A stretch of DNA of 21,295 nt from a virus. Below, one piece after another: positions 6,427-14,308 of the stretch; position 1 is the stretch's first letter, and each line of letters begins with the position of its first letter. The stretch lies in the IMG/VR virus record IMGVR_UViG_3300034012_002475, positions 1 to 21,295 of that record. One strand, 5' to 3'. Both the position numbers and the translations under genes were made by a program. The notes beneath the pieces are model-generated. The model worked only from the letters and a program-made list of their open reading frames with translations. It did not search any database and was not told the DNA's origin.

Positions 6427-7151
6427 ACCGTCTAATCCCCCTGAACGCCCGCTACAGCTACGAGCGCCTGGAGCGCAACGACAACAGCCCTGGCGGGCGC
6501 ACCTACGGCCCCGACAAGCTGCCCAGCGTCACCACCATCCTGTCCGCGACCAAGGACAAGGCCGCGCTGGACGCCTGGGTGGCGCGCGTGGGCGAGGCAG
6601 AAGCCGAGCGCATCCGCAACGAGGCGGCCACTGTGGGCACGCACATGCACAGCGTGGTCGAGCACCTGTTGCTCAACGAGCCGCTGCCGGCGCCCCAGTC
6701 GTGGCTGCAGACCAAGGGCTATTGGATGGGCTACAAGCTCATCGAGGCGTTCTTCCCGAACGTCCAAGAGGTCTGGGGCGCGGAGATTCCGCTGCACTAC
6801 CCGGGCAAGTACGCAGGCACCTCAGACTGCATCGGCGTGTACCGGCATGCGGAGTCCATCATCGACTTCAAGCAGGCCAACAAAATGAAGCAGCGGGCGT
6901 GGATTGAGGACTATTTTGTCCAGTTGGCCGCCTACGCAGCCGCGCACAACGCCGTGCATGGCACCAACATCCGCCAGGGCATCATCCTGATGGTCAGCCA
7001 GGATGGCCAGACGCAGGAGTTTGTGACCTGCAGCCGCGAGTTTGACGGCTACAAGGACCAGTGGATGCGGCGTGTAGACGATTATCTGGCCAAGAAAAAA
7101 GCCCCGGCAGAACCGGGGCCAAAAGACTTGACGTCTACAGGAGAAACATAG
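6423..7151 (+). CDS. Cas4/MGME1-like PD-(D/E)XK exonuclease
   Basis: Predicted single-strand or end-processing DNA exonuclease of the RecB/Cas4/MGME1 nuclease group, 242 residues. Motifs (numbered from TTG 6423) are LPSVTTIL (33-40), GTHMH (72-76, metal-ligand histidine region), AEIPL (E121), GTSDCIGV (D135), the core IIDFK (D148, K150) and QLAAY (Q167-Y171). This is the H, E, D, (D/E)xK, QxxxY order of Cas4-like nucleases. No four-cysteine iron-sulfur cluster is present, so it is closer to MGME1-type enzymes than to Cas4 itself. TTG 6423 overlaps the helicase stop (TTGA) and has AAGGAG at 8 bases; GTG 6414 would add three residues. The C-terminal tail (AKKKAPAEPGPKDLTSTGET) is low complexity, and its coding DNA also contains the terminator of the opposing operon. 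Confidence 0.88.
   Translation: MNRLIPLNARYSYERLERNDNSPGGRTYGPDKLPSVTTILSATKDKAALDAWVARVGEAEAERIRNEAATVGTHMHSVVEHLLLNEPLPAPQSWLQTKGYWMGYKLIEAFFPNVQEVWGAEIPLHYPGKYAGTSDCIGVYRHAESIIDFKQANKMKQRAWIEDYFVQLAAYAAAHNAVHGTNIRQGIILMVSQDGQTQEFVTCSREFDGYKDQWMRRVDDYLAKKKAPAEPGPKDLTSTGET
7095..7119 (-). terminator. Rho-independent terminator of the leftward late operon
   Basis: The minus strand reads GCCCCGG stem, TTCTG loop, CCGGGGC stem, then TTTTTT: a 7-bp all-G/C stem directly followed by six T. It lies about 90 bases past the stop of the last late gene (7208) and inside the 3' coding part of the convergent nuclease gene, so it would stop late transcription before it runs antisense through the nuclease and helicase genes. 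On the plus strand the hairpin is preceded, not followed, by the homopolymer, so it is directional. Confidence 0.8.
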
Positions 7152-7207
7152 ACACAGACAACTGCGAGTCACCCCGCAGCCCAATAATACTCCCGGGCCG
7201 CGGGCCG

Positions 7208-7366
7208 TCAACCTTTTTTCGCGGCGCGCATGTTGTCCACAAGATTGGGATAGGGCCGGCCAGCGGCCTTGGCCATTTTCTTGGCGGCTGCCTTCTTGGC
7301 CGGAGCCAACTTCTTCGGCGCAGCCAGGCCCTTGGGCCGGGGCTTGTCCCAGACTTCCTTTTTCAT
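7208..7366 (-). CDS. Lys/Ala/Pro-rich basic small protein, 52 aa (histone H1-tail-like)
   Basis: Short gene found by direct translation. The protein starts MKKEVWDKPRPKG, continues with APKK, APAKKAAAKK and MAKAAGRPYPNLV, and ends DNMRAAKKG. It has 13 Lys, 3 Arg and only 3 acidic residues (net about +13) plus 12 Ala, with spaced KK pairs typical of histone H1-like C-terminal tails and bacterial nucleoid proteins. Non-specific DNA or RNA binding is a plausible inference, perhaps in DNA condensation. The ATG overlaps the stop of the Dps-like gene (ATGA), and GAGGA lies 7 bases upstream inside that gene, so translation is coupled. It is the last gene before the terminator. The coupling, the ribosome binding site and a structured C-terminus (GRPYPNLVDNM) argue against a chance frame. 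Confidence 0.72.
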   Translation of the reverse strand: MKKEVWDKPRPKGLAAPKKLAPAKKAAAKKMAKAAGRPYPNLVDNMRAAKKG

Positions 7367-7743
7367 TTCAGGTTCCTCAGTTTGTACAGGGTGGAAAGGT
7401 ACAACTCGATGGCCGAGTCGATGAGGTTCTGCAAGGGCGTGTCATCTTTCTCGCACGCTTCATAGCGACCCTCTTCGATCATGTCCATGTGATCTTCAAG
7501 CAGGTCGTCGATGTTGTCCTTGGTGGGCGCCTTGGACGGCTCCATGAACGGAATGGCATCCAGCGAGCCGTAGCGGCCCATGTAGGCCTCGGCAATCTTG
7601 TCTGCGTGGTCCACGATCCCGTCGTAGAAGTCCCCCAGCGCCATGTGCTGGGAGAAACTGCCAGGCCCTTTGGTGGACCAATGAACGCGATGCGCAACCT
7701 CACGGCTGAGAAACATCACGGCGAGAAGCTTTTCTGCTGTCAT
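7363..7743 (-). CDS. Dps-like ferritin-fold phage protein (DUF5856-type), 126 aa
   Basis: Predicted helical-bundle protein related to Dps/ferritin. The N-terminal half carries VHWSTKGPGSFSQH (residues 20-33) and DFYDGIVDHADKIAEAY (38-54). H21, H33, D48 and E52 are spaced 12, 15 and 4 residues apart, the same as the ferroxidase ligands H51, H63, D78 and E82 of E. coli Dps. The HWxxKG sequence also resembles the Dps HWNVKG. The residue matching Dps D67 is Gly37, with Asp38 next to it. At 126 residues it is shorter than Dps (about 160), and the C-terminal helices are acidic (IDDLLEDHMDMIEEG). I associate the phage family with DUF5856. Function may be iron handling, DNA protection or purely structural. 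It lies 3 bases downstream of the 1071-residue virion gene and overlaps the basic-peptide gene by 4 bases. Confidence 0.8.
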   Translation of the reverse strand: MTAEKLLAVMFLSREVAHRVHWSTKGPGSFSQHMALGDFYDGIVDHADKIAEAYMGRYGSLDAIPFMEPSKAPTKDNIDDLLEDHMDMIEEGRYEACEKDDTPLQNLIDSAIELYLSTLYKLRNLK

Positions 7744-7746
7744 AAC

Positions 7747-10700
7747 TTACCCCGAACGCGGCTGCATGGCCATCAGTGAGCTGATGGGATCTTGAGGGAA
7801 CAAAGCTTGGTACATGTCTCCGGAAGCGGCACTGGTCTTCTGGCCACCGCCTGCGGGCGCTGGAGCTGAAGCAGGAGCAGCTACCGGAGTAATGGGCGGA
7901 ACCCCACGGGTAGGCGGCGCGGACTGGCGCGGGGGCTGAGTCGGGCGCTGACGCTCCACCGGCGGCTGGTTGATAGCCGCGTCGAGGTAGTTCAGCATCG
8001 ACGCAGGCAGCACGCCAGAGGACACCATGCGCGACGTGATATCGCGCGCCAGACCCAGGCTTTGGGCGTTGTTGGCGGGCTGTTTGAGCATCAGCGCCAG
8101 CAGCGTAGGGTCCCGCATGGCCTGTTCCATCGCAGCGCGGGTCATGCCAGCAGGCATCTTGTCGAAGATGCTGCGCATTGCCTTAGAGCCGGCGGATGCC
8201 GCGATCAGCGTGCCGGGGCCACTGCCGCCTGCCGCAGTCGAACCAACCTTAGAACCAATCACCCTAAGCGCCAGGTCTGTCACGATGCCACTGCCCTGAA
8301 TCACTGAGTCCAGTGTTTGGCGGTTGGCCATCGCATCTTCCACCTGCATCATCGCCTTGGTCAGTTGGCCGATGGATCTCATCTCCTCTCGGCTAATCAT
8401 CCCGTTGGTGCGCATCATGTTGACAAGGGAAGGCTTGTTGGGGGCGAGCGGCTCGACCAGGATTCGACGGAACGCTTCAGGATTAAAGTTGTCGATTCCC
8501 CCCGCCTTGGTAAAGGCGTAGTCCATCAGCGTGGCCTTGAGGCCGTCCACTGCGGTTTGTCCACCGCTTTGCGCAAACTCCATGAGTTTGCGCATGCCCA
8601 GCACCGGCGAACGGCTGTTGAGCACGTCCACCACAGCGTTGGTTGGATTTTCCCCGGCCTTGAGCACCTGAGCAAAAGCTTCCTGGCTGCGCAGCGTCTT
8701 ATTCCAGTGGCTGTTGTCTGCAGCGACCTGCTTGAGCGCGAGCTCGGCCTTGACAATGTCCGTCATGTCGTTGGTCAGACCAAGCTTGTCAAGCATGGCC
8801 TGGTTTTCGTTGACAAACGCCTGCAGTTGGCGAGGGTTAACGCGGCCGGTAACCGGGTCCACTGTCCGAGCGGCCAAGAGGCGCATGACGCGCGACTGAG
8901 CGTCCTGGATAGACACGACACTCTGGTCAGACAAATCTGCCAGGGGCTTGAGCATCTGTGCCTGGTCGCTCTTGGGGCCGAATCGCTGCACCGCCTGGTC
9001 GTACTGAGTACGGGCAAAACGAACAGCATCCTCGATTTCGTTCATCCGCATCGCGGTCACGTCAGCGTTTTGGCCAAACGCGCGGGTGACAAGGATCTCA
9101 GCCGGCAGCCGCTCAGCCCCGGTCCGCGCGACGTCGCCCTGGATGGTCGCTGTCTTGCCAAAGGTGCGGGTGAACGTGTCGTTGAGCGCGCGGGAGAAGT
9201 CGCGGGCCGCGTCAAACGCAGGATTCTTCAGTGTGTTGAGGTCAGTGAGAAGCGCATCGGCCAGCGTGCTGTAGAGGTTTGCGTCACTGACATCGCCACG
9301 ACCAGCCGAATCGCGAGCCAGGGCCAGGAGGTTGGACCGGTAGTTGATCAGCTCGCTGACATCCACTTCTTTTGCGGTGTAACGAGCGGGCAGTCTCACC
9401 ACGCCCGTTTCGATGTACTCAGGGGTGTTTTTGGCAGACTTGTACGCCAGGACGTTGGCGCGGGTAGCCCCCAACTCCTGCATGATGTCCTGCACCACTT
9501 TTGGAATTACCTGGTTGTAGGCAGCGGTGCCGACCTCAGAAGCGCGCTTGAGAAACGTGTCGAAAGTGGCCGAAGGGATAAGCTTTGGAGGCTCGATTCG
9601 AGTTTCGTCCCAAGCAGCAATAGGAAGGCGCCCTGTGCGTTCCCATGCCAGTCGCTCGGCCTGGTTTGACGGGGGCCGCTCAACTTTCATGCGAACAGTT
9701 TTCTCTGTGGGCTTGGTGGCTTGGCGTATCGCCTCGTCCCACAGCATCTTTTCCGCATCACGGGCGTTTTGCAGGGCCAGGGTAGTTTCAGTCTTGACAA
9801 TCTCACCAATCTGCGCACGGGCAGCGGGATTGTCCTGCTTGATCTTGACGATCTTGCGCGCAGCGTCAGCGTCGGCTTTAGCGAGACGCGCATCTAAGGC
9901 CTGGGTGAAGAGCTGGTCGCGCATCTCAGCCACGCGCGTCAGAGCCTCGGGCGTGCCCACTTCCTTGAGCCGCTCCATCAACAGGCCGTAGGCCCGCAAG
10001 GCTTCCTTGCCCTGAGCCTCGGTGTCAGCGGCAAACTTCAGGTTCATGTTGCCCAGCGTGCGCTCTACTTCGGTCAGCACCAGGCTGCCGGTTTTCTGCG
10101 CAGACGTCGGCGTGGAAACACTGCCCGGCAGCGGCTTTTCCAACTGTCGAATGAGCTTGGGGATGTCCTCGCCCTGCTCTTCCAGGATCTTCTGGAGCTG
10201 AGCCGCCGCAGTGTTTTGGGCCTTGATGTCTGCACCTGCGCGGGCAGACGTCAACATGTCCCTGGCCATGTTGTAGCCGTTGAAGAACAGCCGCGTAGGC
10301 GTGAACACGCCGGCCGTGACCTCAGCCGCGAGCCGCGTTCCTTTGGCCTCGGGGTCAATTGCGTAGACCGTGCCGCCTGCAATCCCTGCAGCGCCTCCCG
10401 CCAGCGTCTCGCCTGCAAGGAAGGTGGCAGGGGTCTTGCGTGCAGTTTCGCCAATTTGGGAGATGAATCGCGAGACGCGATTACCGGTCATCACCGGCAG
10501 AGAGAACATCCAAGGAGCTGCGGCGATGGACTGCCCAAAGGTAGTGCCACCTTCGCGATAAGGCGCCACTTCCGGGCGCATGCGGGCGTTGTACTCGTCG
10601 AACATCAGCGCATCGAGCGCCTCTGCCCCAAGCAAGCCCAATCCAGCACCGCCTACTGTGCCCAGCACCGGCAACGCAATCTTGCCCGGTCCCGGCACCA

Positions 10701-10962
10701 GCGGAGACGCCGCGAGACGCAGCCCAGCTTCCGCGCCCATGCGCGCGCCGGCCATGACGGAAGTGCCCTTGGCCGCGCCTTGGCCTGCGCCTACCGCAAT
10801 AGCTTCGGCTTTCTCGCCGGCCGTGGGGTAAAACGGCACCCCAAGGTCCTCAACAGACTGCGTTGGAGCAGCACCTTCCGCCGTGGGCGAAGGAGGCACC
10901 ACCCCAGACACGGGGGCGGATTGCTTGCGAATGGCCTCAAGCTCAGCTGCGGTCAATGCCAT
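7747..10962 (-). CDS. Large putative internal virion / DNA-ejection protein, 1071 aa
   Basis: No enzymatic motif recognised. The N-terminal 200 residues are Gly/Ala-rich with hydrophobic stretches (LPVLGTVGGAGLGLLGAEAL, 97-116; AGGAAGIAGGTVYAI, 188-202) that resemble glycine-zipper membrane-inserting segments. The long middle part (about 240-980) is mainly charged alpha helix. The last 90 residues are Pro/Ala/Gln-rich (PPVERQRPTQPPRQSAPPTR onward). Size, composition and position at the 3' end of the structural block fit the ejection or internal core proteins of short-tailed phages (compare T7 gp15/gp16 by role, not by sequence). ATG 10962 has GGAG 5-6 bases upstream. It follows the 673-residue gene after 11 bases. 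That it is a real virion-block gene is clear; its function is inferred. Confidence 0.78.
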   Translation of the reverse strand: MALTAAELEAIRKQSAPVSGVVPPSPTAEGAAPTQSVEDLGVPFYPTAGEKAEAIAVGAGQGAAKGTSVMAGARMGAEAGLRLAASPLVPGPGKIALPVLGTVGGAGLGLLGAEALDALMFDEYNARMRPEVAPYREGGTTFGQSIAAAPWMFSLPVMTGNRVSRFISQIGETARKTPATFLAGETLAGGAAGIAGGTVYAIDPEAKGTRLAAEVTAGVFTPTRLFFNGYNMARDMLTSARAGADIKAQNTAAAQLQKILEEQGEDIPKLIRQLEKPLPGSVSTPTSAQKTGSLVLTEVERTLGNMNLKFAADTEAQGKEALRAYGLLMERLKEVGTPEALTRVAEMRDQLFTQALDARLAKADADAARKIVKIKQDNPAARAQIGEIVKTETTLALQNARDAEKMLWDEAIRQATKPTEKTVRMKVERPPSNQAERLAWERTGRLPIAAWDETRIEPPKLIPSATFDTFLKRASEVGTAAYNQVIPKVVQDIMQELGATRANVLAYKSAKNTPEYIETGVVRLPARYTAKEVDVSELINYRSNLLALARDSAGRGDVSDANLYSTLADALLTDLNTLKNPAFDAARDFSRALNDTFTRTFGKTATIQGDVARTGAERLPAEILVTRAFGQNADVTAMRMNEIEDAVRFARTQYDQAVQRFGPKSDQAQMLKPLADLSDQSVVSIQDAQSRVMRLLAARTVDPVTGRVNPRQLQAFVNENQAMLDKLGLTNDMTDIVKAELALKQVAADNSHWNKTLRSQEAFAQVLKAGENPTNAVVDVLNSRSPVLGMRKLMEFAQSGGQTAVDGLKATLMDYAFTKAGGIDNFNPEAFRRILVEPLAPNKPSLVNMMRTNGMISREEMRSIGQLTKAMMQVEDAMANRQTLDSVIQGSGIVTDLALRVIGSKVGSTAAGGSGPGTLIAASAGSKAMRSIFDKMPAGMTRAAMEQAMRDPTLLALMLKQPANNAQSLGLARDITSRMVSSGVLPASMLNYLDAAINQPPVERQRPTQPPRQSAPPTRGVPPITPVAAPASAPAPAGGGQKTSAASGDMYQALFPQDPISSLMAMQPRSG

Positions 10963-10973
10963 GATGTCTCCAA

Positions 10974-12995
10974 CTATTGCCCGAGTTTCATCCGAAGATC
11001 AAAGGTGCCATTTTTGTTCATCAACAAGAAAGGCCCGGCAGGCAGCTTGTCAAACTGTTCCTTGGAAGTTACCCGAGGCGGCACGCCTAGCAGCTCCCGC
11101 GCACGGTCGATCTCCTCTACTGCCTGACGGCCCGCCTTGATGGTATCCGGGCCCAGGTTGCGGTTGAGGTAGCCCTCGCGGTAGGCCCCGCGACGCAGGT
11201 CCAGCAGCAGCGAATCCAAGCCGATCAAGCGCTGTTGATAGGCTTCGGGGCGATCAATGAAGCCGGGCAGCAGGTTCAGCTCTTCTTGAATCTGCCTGCG
11301 CTCGCCTTCAGCAAACCGTGGGTTGGTCGCAAACGCCCGCCCAATACGGTTGGCCGCGTTGGACAAATACCGCCCCGCCTGAATCGGCTGCGAAGGGTCA
11401 TCAATCAATTCGCCGGCAATCGGCACACGGGCAACAAACGCCGTACCGACGTTGATCGGGCCCGTTCCGGCCTTGGCCAGGTTGAACAGCGTCGGGCCTT
11501 CCGACACATACGCAGCCCCCGGCATCTTGGGAGGTGCGCCCTCTTCCGGCATGCGGCCTTCTGCAGGAGCAGGTGCCGCACTGGGCCCGGCAGCGGGAGC
11601 TTTTGCAGGGGCAGCCCCTGCCGGAGCAGGTGCGCGGCCCGCGCCTGTCGGCAAGTTCAGCCTGCGACGCGCTTCCTGCGCTGCCGTCACAAAGTCCGGC
11701 ACCATCGGCTGCACCGTTACCTGGGTGGTCTGCTGCGTCACCGGGTCAGTGCGCAGTTCCTGGCGCGGCGTGTTGAGCACCGTAATGGCCGACTCGATCA
11801 AGTTGTCCTGCTCAGGGGTGGTCTTGCCTGCAGCGTAACTGGCCAAGAAGCCCGGACGGTTGACCACGGCCCAGTGCCAGTCGCCCTTGCCAAACGGGGA
11901 TTGGCCCGAGGCCTTGGCGCTTTCCTTGAGGATGTCGCCAAACAGCTTGCGCTGCGACTCAACCGCCTTGGCGTTGAGCTCGCGGATGTCCCCAATCTCC
12001 TTCTCTGCAGCCTGCAGAGCAAGCTGCTTGGTGGCCAGTTCGCCCTTGCGCTGTTCCGCCGCCAACGCCATCATCGTGTTGGGCAGCGTGCGGGTTACCT
12101 GGCCCAAGCGCGAGGCAAATGAGCCGCGCAAAGGACGGCCCTGCTCATCGACGTTGCCGGCAAACCCGAGTCCGCGACTGGCAATGTCCAACAGCATCTG
12201 CGTCTTCATGTCTTCTCTTGAGCGGCCCAGGCCCAGCAGTTCTTGGTAGACAGGCATCTTGGCTGCCATGGTGGTCCGAAGGTCCGGCACCGCGGCGGGC
12301 CTTTGTGTGAGCATCGTGCTCGCCCAATTTTGGGCAGCCTTGACAAGCTCAGGAGGGTAAGAAGCTGCCGGGGTCACGCCCTCCTCATCGGACCCGTCCT
12401 TAAAATGCTGAACAATCCCGCCGTGACGGAACTGCTGCGGCACAGACATCGTGCCAGGCATTCCTGTCTCGTCGCCCCCTACCAGCGTGGCGATACCGCC
12501 CGCTGCCAGTTGCATAGGCGCGGGCCCCGGTCCAGCCGCCATTTCGGGCGGCATTTGAGGGGGCATCTCGGGAGGCATCTCCGGCATCGGGGGCGGCATT
12601 GCGCCAGGCGCGGGCCCCGGGCCGCCAGGCATGGGCATCCCTCCCGGAGGCATCATCGGGCCGGCACCCAGCGCGCCAATGCCCTGCTGCGCGGCCAGCG
12701 TGGGCTGCAGCATGGCCAGCACTTCGGGAGGCGTGTTGTAGGCCGCGTCTTCCCCGACCATCTCAGCGAGCTCCTGGTACCGTGCGTCGGTGGACCGCAT
12801 GTCCCCGCGCAGGTTGTTCATCAGGATTTCGGGGTTCTGAGGCGTGCGAGCCATTGGCGGAAGTTCTTCCACGCCTCGGTTATCTTCGCTGTCATATTCG
12901 TCATCATCTTCAAATCCCTCCATGATGCCGCTGTTGCGAGTCACTTTTGACAGCGGCTTCGCAAACATCTCGCGCTCAAGCACCTTGCTTTTCAT
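10974..12995 (-). CDS. Putative internal virion protein with Pro/Met repeats, 673 aa
   Basis: Numbered from the upstream ATG at 13001. The N-terminus is charged, with an acidic run EGFEDDDEYDSED (28-40). It is followed by a Pro/Met/Gly tract (113-163) that includes tandem PEMPP/PQMPP units, then a Gly-rich motif LAAGGIATLVGG and RHGGIVQHFKDG (192-203), a helical central part (about 215-365), an Ala/Pro linker (453-495) and a compact C-terminal domain (about 498-645). It ends LLGVPPRVTSKEQFDKLPAG, a C-terminal signature I recall from several phage virion proteins. ATG 12995 is preferred over 13001 because AAGGA (13002-13006) lies 6 bases before it but directly abuts the earlier ATG. The AAGGA overlaps the stop codon of the upstream gene, favouring reinitiation. 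Virion location is inferred from neighbours and motifs. Confidence 0.8.
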   Translation of the reverse strand: MKSKVLEREMFAKPLSKVTRNSGIMEGFEDDDEYDSEDNRGVEELPPMARTPQNPEILMNNLRGDMRSTDARYQELAEMVGEDAAYNTPPEVLAMLQPTLAAQQGIGALGAGPMMPPGGMPMPGGPGPAPGAMPPPMPEMPPEMPPQMPPEMAAGPGPAPMQLAAGGIATLVGGDETGMPGTMSVPQQFRHGGIVQHFKDGSDEEGVTPAASYPPELVKAAQNWASTMLTQRPAAVPDLRTTMAAKMPVYQELLGLGRSREDMKTQMLLDIASRGLGFAGNVDEQGRPLRGSFASRLGQVTRTLPNTMMALAAEQRKGELATKQLALQAAEKEIGDIRELNAKAVESQRKLFGDILKESAKASGQSPFGKGDWHWAVVNRPGFLASYAAGKTTPEQDNLIESAITVLNTPRQELRTDPVTQQTTQVTVQPMVPDFVTAAQEARRRLNLPTGAGRAPAPAGAAPAKAPAAGPSAAPAPAEGRMPEEGAPPKMPGAAYVSEGPTLFNLAKAGTGPINVGTAFVARVPIAGELIDDPSQPIQAGRYLSNAANRIGRAFATNPRFAEGERRQIQEELNLLPGFIDRPEAYQQRLIGLDSLLLDLRRGAYREGYLNRNLGPDTIKAGRQAVEEIDRARELLGVPPRVTSKEQFDKLPAGPFLLMNKNGTFDLRMKLGQ

Positions 12996-13001
12996 CGCCA
13001 T

Positions 13002-13006
13002 TCCTT
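13002..13006 (-). promoter_or_regulatory. Shine-Dalgarno AAGGA deciding between two ATG starts
   Basis: On the minus strand the order is TAAGGAATGGCGATG. The AAGGA has no spacing to the ATG at 13001 but 6 bases to the ATG at 12995, so the second ATG is the better start. The TAA stop of the 433-residue gene overlaps it. Confidence 0.55.
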
Positions 13007-14306
13007 AAAAAAGCTTGTTGGCCGCGGCGGCCGCACTTGCCCCTGCGATGCCCAGACCAGCGATTTGCTGGAACGGGCTGGCAGCCGCTTGTGTCTGCTG
13101 CGTCATCGCCATCTGCGTCGTCGGCGCGCCTTTGTAGATGTCCGACAGGAAACCAAACATCTGCATCGGCTGCATGCTCTGCTGCAGTTGGTTCTGGCGC
13201 TGTGCGTCCAAAACGGCCTGCTGCTGACGCTGTTGCTGGGCACCAATGTTGTACAGGAAGTTCACGTCCTGCTGACCCAGGCCCTGCTGTTGAGCTCCCA
13301 ATGCAGCAAGTTGTCCGCCAAGGGCGGCTTGCTGGCCACCCAAGGCGCCCAGGCCCTGTGCCAACTGCTGGCCAATGCCGAACTGCTGGCCCGCCAGACT
13401 GCCGATACCCTGCGCCAAGCCCTGGCCCAATTGCGATTGCTGGCCATAGATGTTGCCCAATTGCTGTGCTCGTTGTAGCCCAAGCTGGGCGCCCTGCAGA
13501 CCGTACTGACCCATCATTTGCTGGTTGGCCAGAGCGGCTTGTTGCTGCACTTGTTGGTTGGCTTGAGCAGCTTGCAAACGAGCGATTTGCTCTTGATTGA
13601 ACTGCTGCTGAGCCTGTTGGAAGGCAGACTGCAGACCACGGGTCTGGATGTCGCCCATCTGCGTGGCCAGATTGCGGTTGCGCTCAGCTTCCACAATCGC
13701 CTGACGGCTGCCGCCAAAAGCCCCCGCACGTGCGAACTGCGCCGCCTCTTGCTGACGAGCAATGTCCGACTGCCGCTGCGCTTCGCGCTTCTCGATGTCC
13801 AGCACATTCTGCATGTACGGGGACATGTACGAGCCTGCGGTGCCCGGAGCCACAAAGGACTGAGTGGAGATGTCTCCTGCTGCGGTGGCCAAGGGTGCTG
13901 CGCCCAGTTGCGCGCCCCGGACCATTTGCGCTGCTTCGCCCATTGATTGGATAGGAGAAACCGCCTGGTTCAAAGCATTTTGCGCTGCCAAGAACTGGCG
14001 ACGGGTGTCTGCACCCAACAGTGCCTCAACGCCGCGGCCCACGACCTCCTGCCCGCCCATCACGCCTTGCGTGGCCGCACTCATGTAGGGCTGGTACGCG
14101 CCAATGCCCATGCGGGCCGCTTCCATCGCCCGGACTTGGTCCGGGGAGAAACCAGCAATCTGGTAGCTGGGGGCAAGGAACCGACCTTGTTGCGCTGCTG
14201 CATTGATGGCATCGACTTGCGCCTTTGCCGTTTGCATCAGCGCAAGTTTTTGCGCCTCAATTTCTGGCGCTTCGCGGACAAATTGGGTACTGATATCGGT
14301 TGCCAT
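13005..14306 (-). CDS. Gln/Gly-rich putative tail or internal virion protein, 433 aa
   Basis: No catalytic motif. A conserved-looking central segment runs from SYMSPYMQNVLDIEKREAQR (159-178) through FARAGAFGGSRQAIVEAERN (191-210) to LQSAFQQAQQQFNQEQ (225-240). I recall this block from virion-associated proteins of many aquatic phages. Residues 265-345 are a Gln/Gly/Leu tract with 7-residue periodicity (LGGQQAA, LGGQLAA, LGAQQQG), probably a long amphipathic helix or fibrous element. The C-terminus is Ala-rich and hydrophobic (IAGLGIAGASAAAAANKLF, 415-433). It lies 2 bases downstream of the 1066-residue gene and ends 9 bases before the next start. A structural role is inferred from context and composition. 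Confidence 0.8.
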   Translation of the reverse strand: MATDISTQFVREAPEIEAQKLALMQTAKAQVDAINAAAQQGRFLAPSYQIAGFSPDQVRAMEAARMGIGAYQPYMSAATQGVMGGQEVVGRGVEALLGADTRRQFLAAQNALNQAVSPIQSMGEAAQMVRGAQLGAAPLATAAGDISTQSFVAPGTAGSYMSPYMQNVLDIEKREAQRQSDIARQQEAAQFARAGAFGGSRQAIVEAERNRNLATQMGDIQTRGLQSAFQQAQQQFNQEQIARLQAAQANQQVQQQAALANQQMMGQYGLQGAQLGLQRAQQLGNIYGQQSQLGQGLAQGIGSLAGQQFGIGQQLAQGLGALGGQQAALGGQLAALGAQQQGLGQQDVNFLYNIGAQQQRQQQAVLDAQRQNQLQQSMQPMQMFGFLSDIYKGAPTTQMAMTQQTQAAASPFQQIAGLGIAGASAAAAANKLF

Positions 14307-14308
14307 CT

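Noticed and set aside
7094-7119. Possible programmed -1 frameshift (A-run followed by hairpin) in the nuclease gene
   Set aside because: The codon phase is AAG AAA AAA, not A AAA AAG, the hairpin follows with no spacer, and the stem plus T-run on the other strand is explained better as a terminator.
1-7151. A TOTE-type or other defence island
   Set aside because: The primase domain is of that type, but the neighbours are standard phage replication genes and are followed by a virion block, so a replication role is simpler.
7192-7219. Possible plus-strand terminator (CCCG...CGGG then T6)
   Set aside because: The stem is only 4 bp and about 9 bases away from the T-run, and the T-run is explained by Lys-Lys codons of the 52-residue gene.
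8317-9669. Open frame of 450 codons on the plus strand inside the 1071-residue gene
   Set aside because: Composition is typical of an antisense shadow (His, Arg, Val-rich), there is no ribosome binding site, and the minus-strand gene fits the operon.
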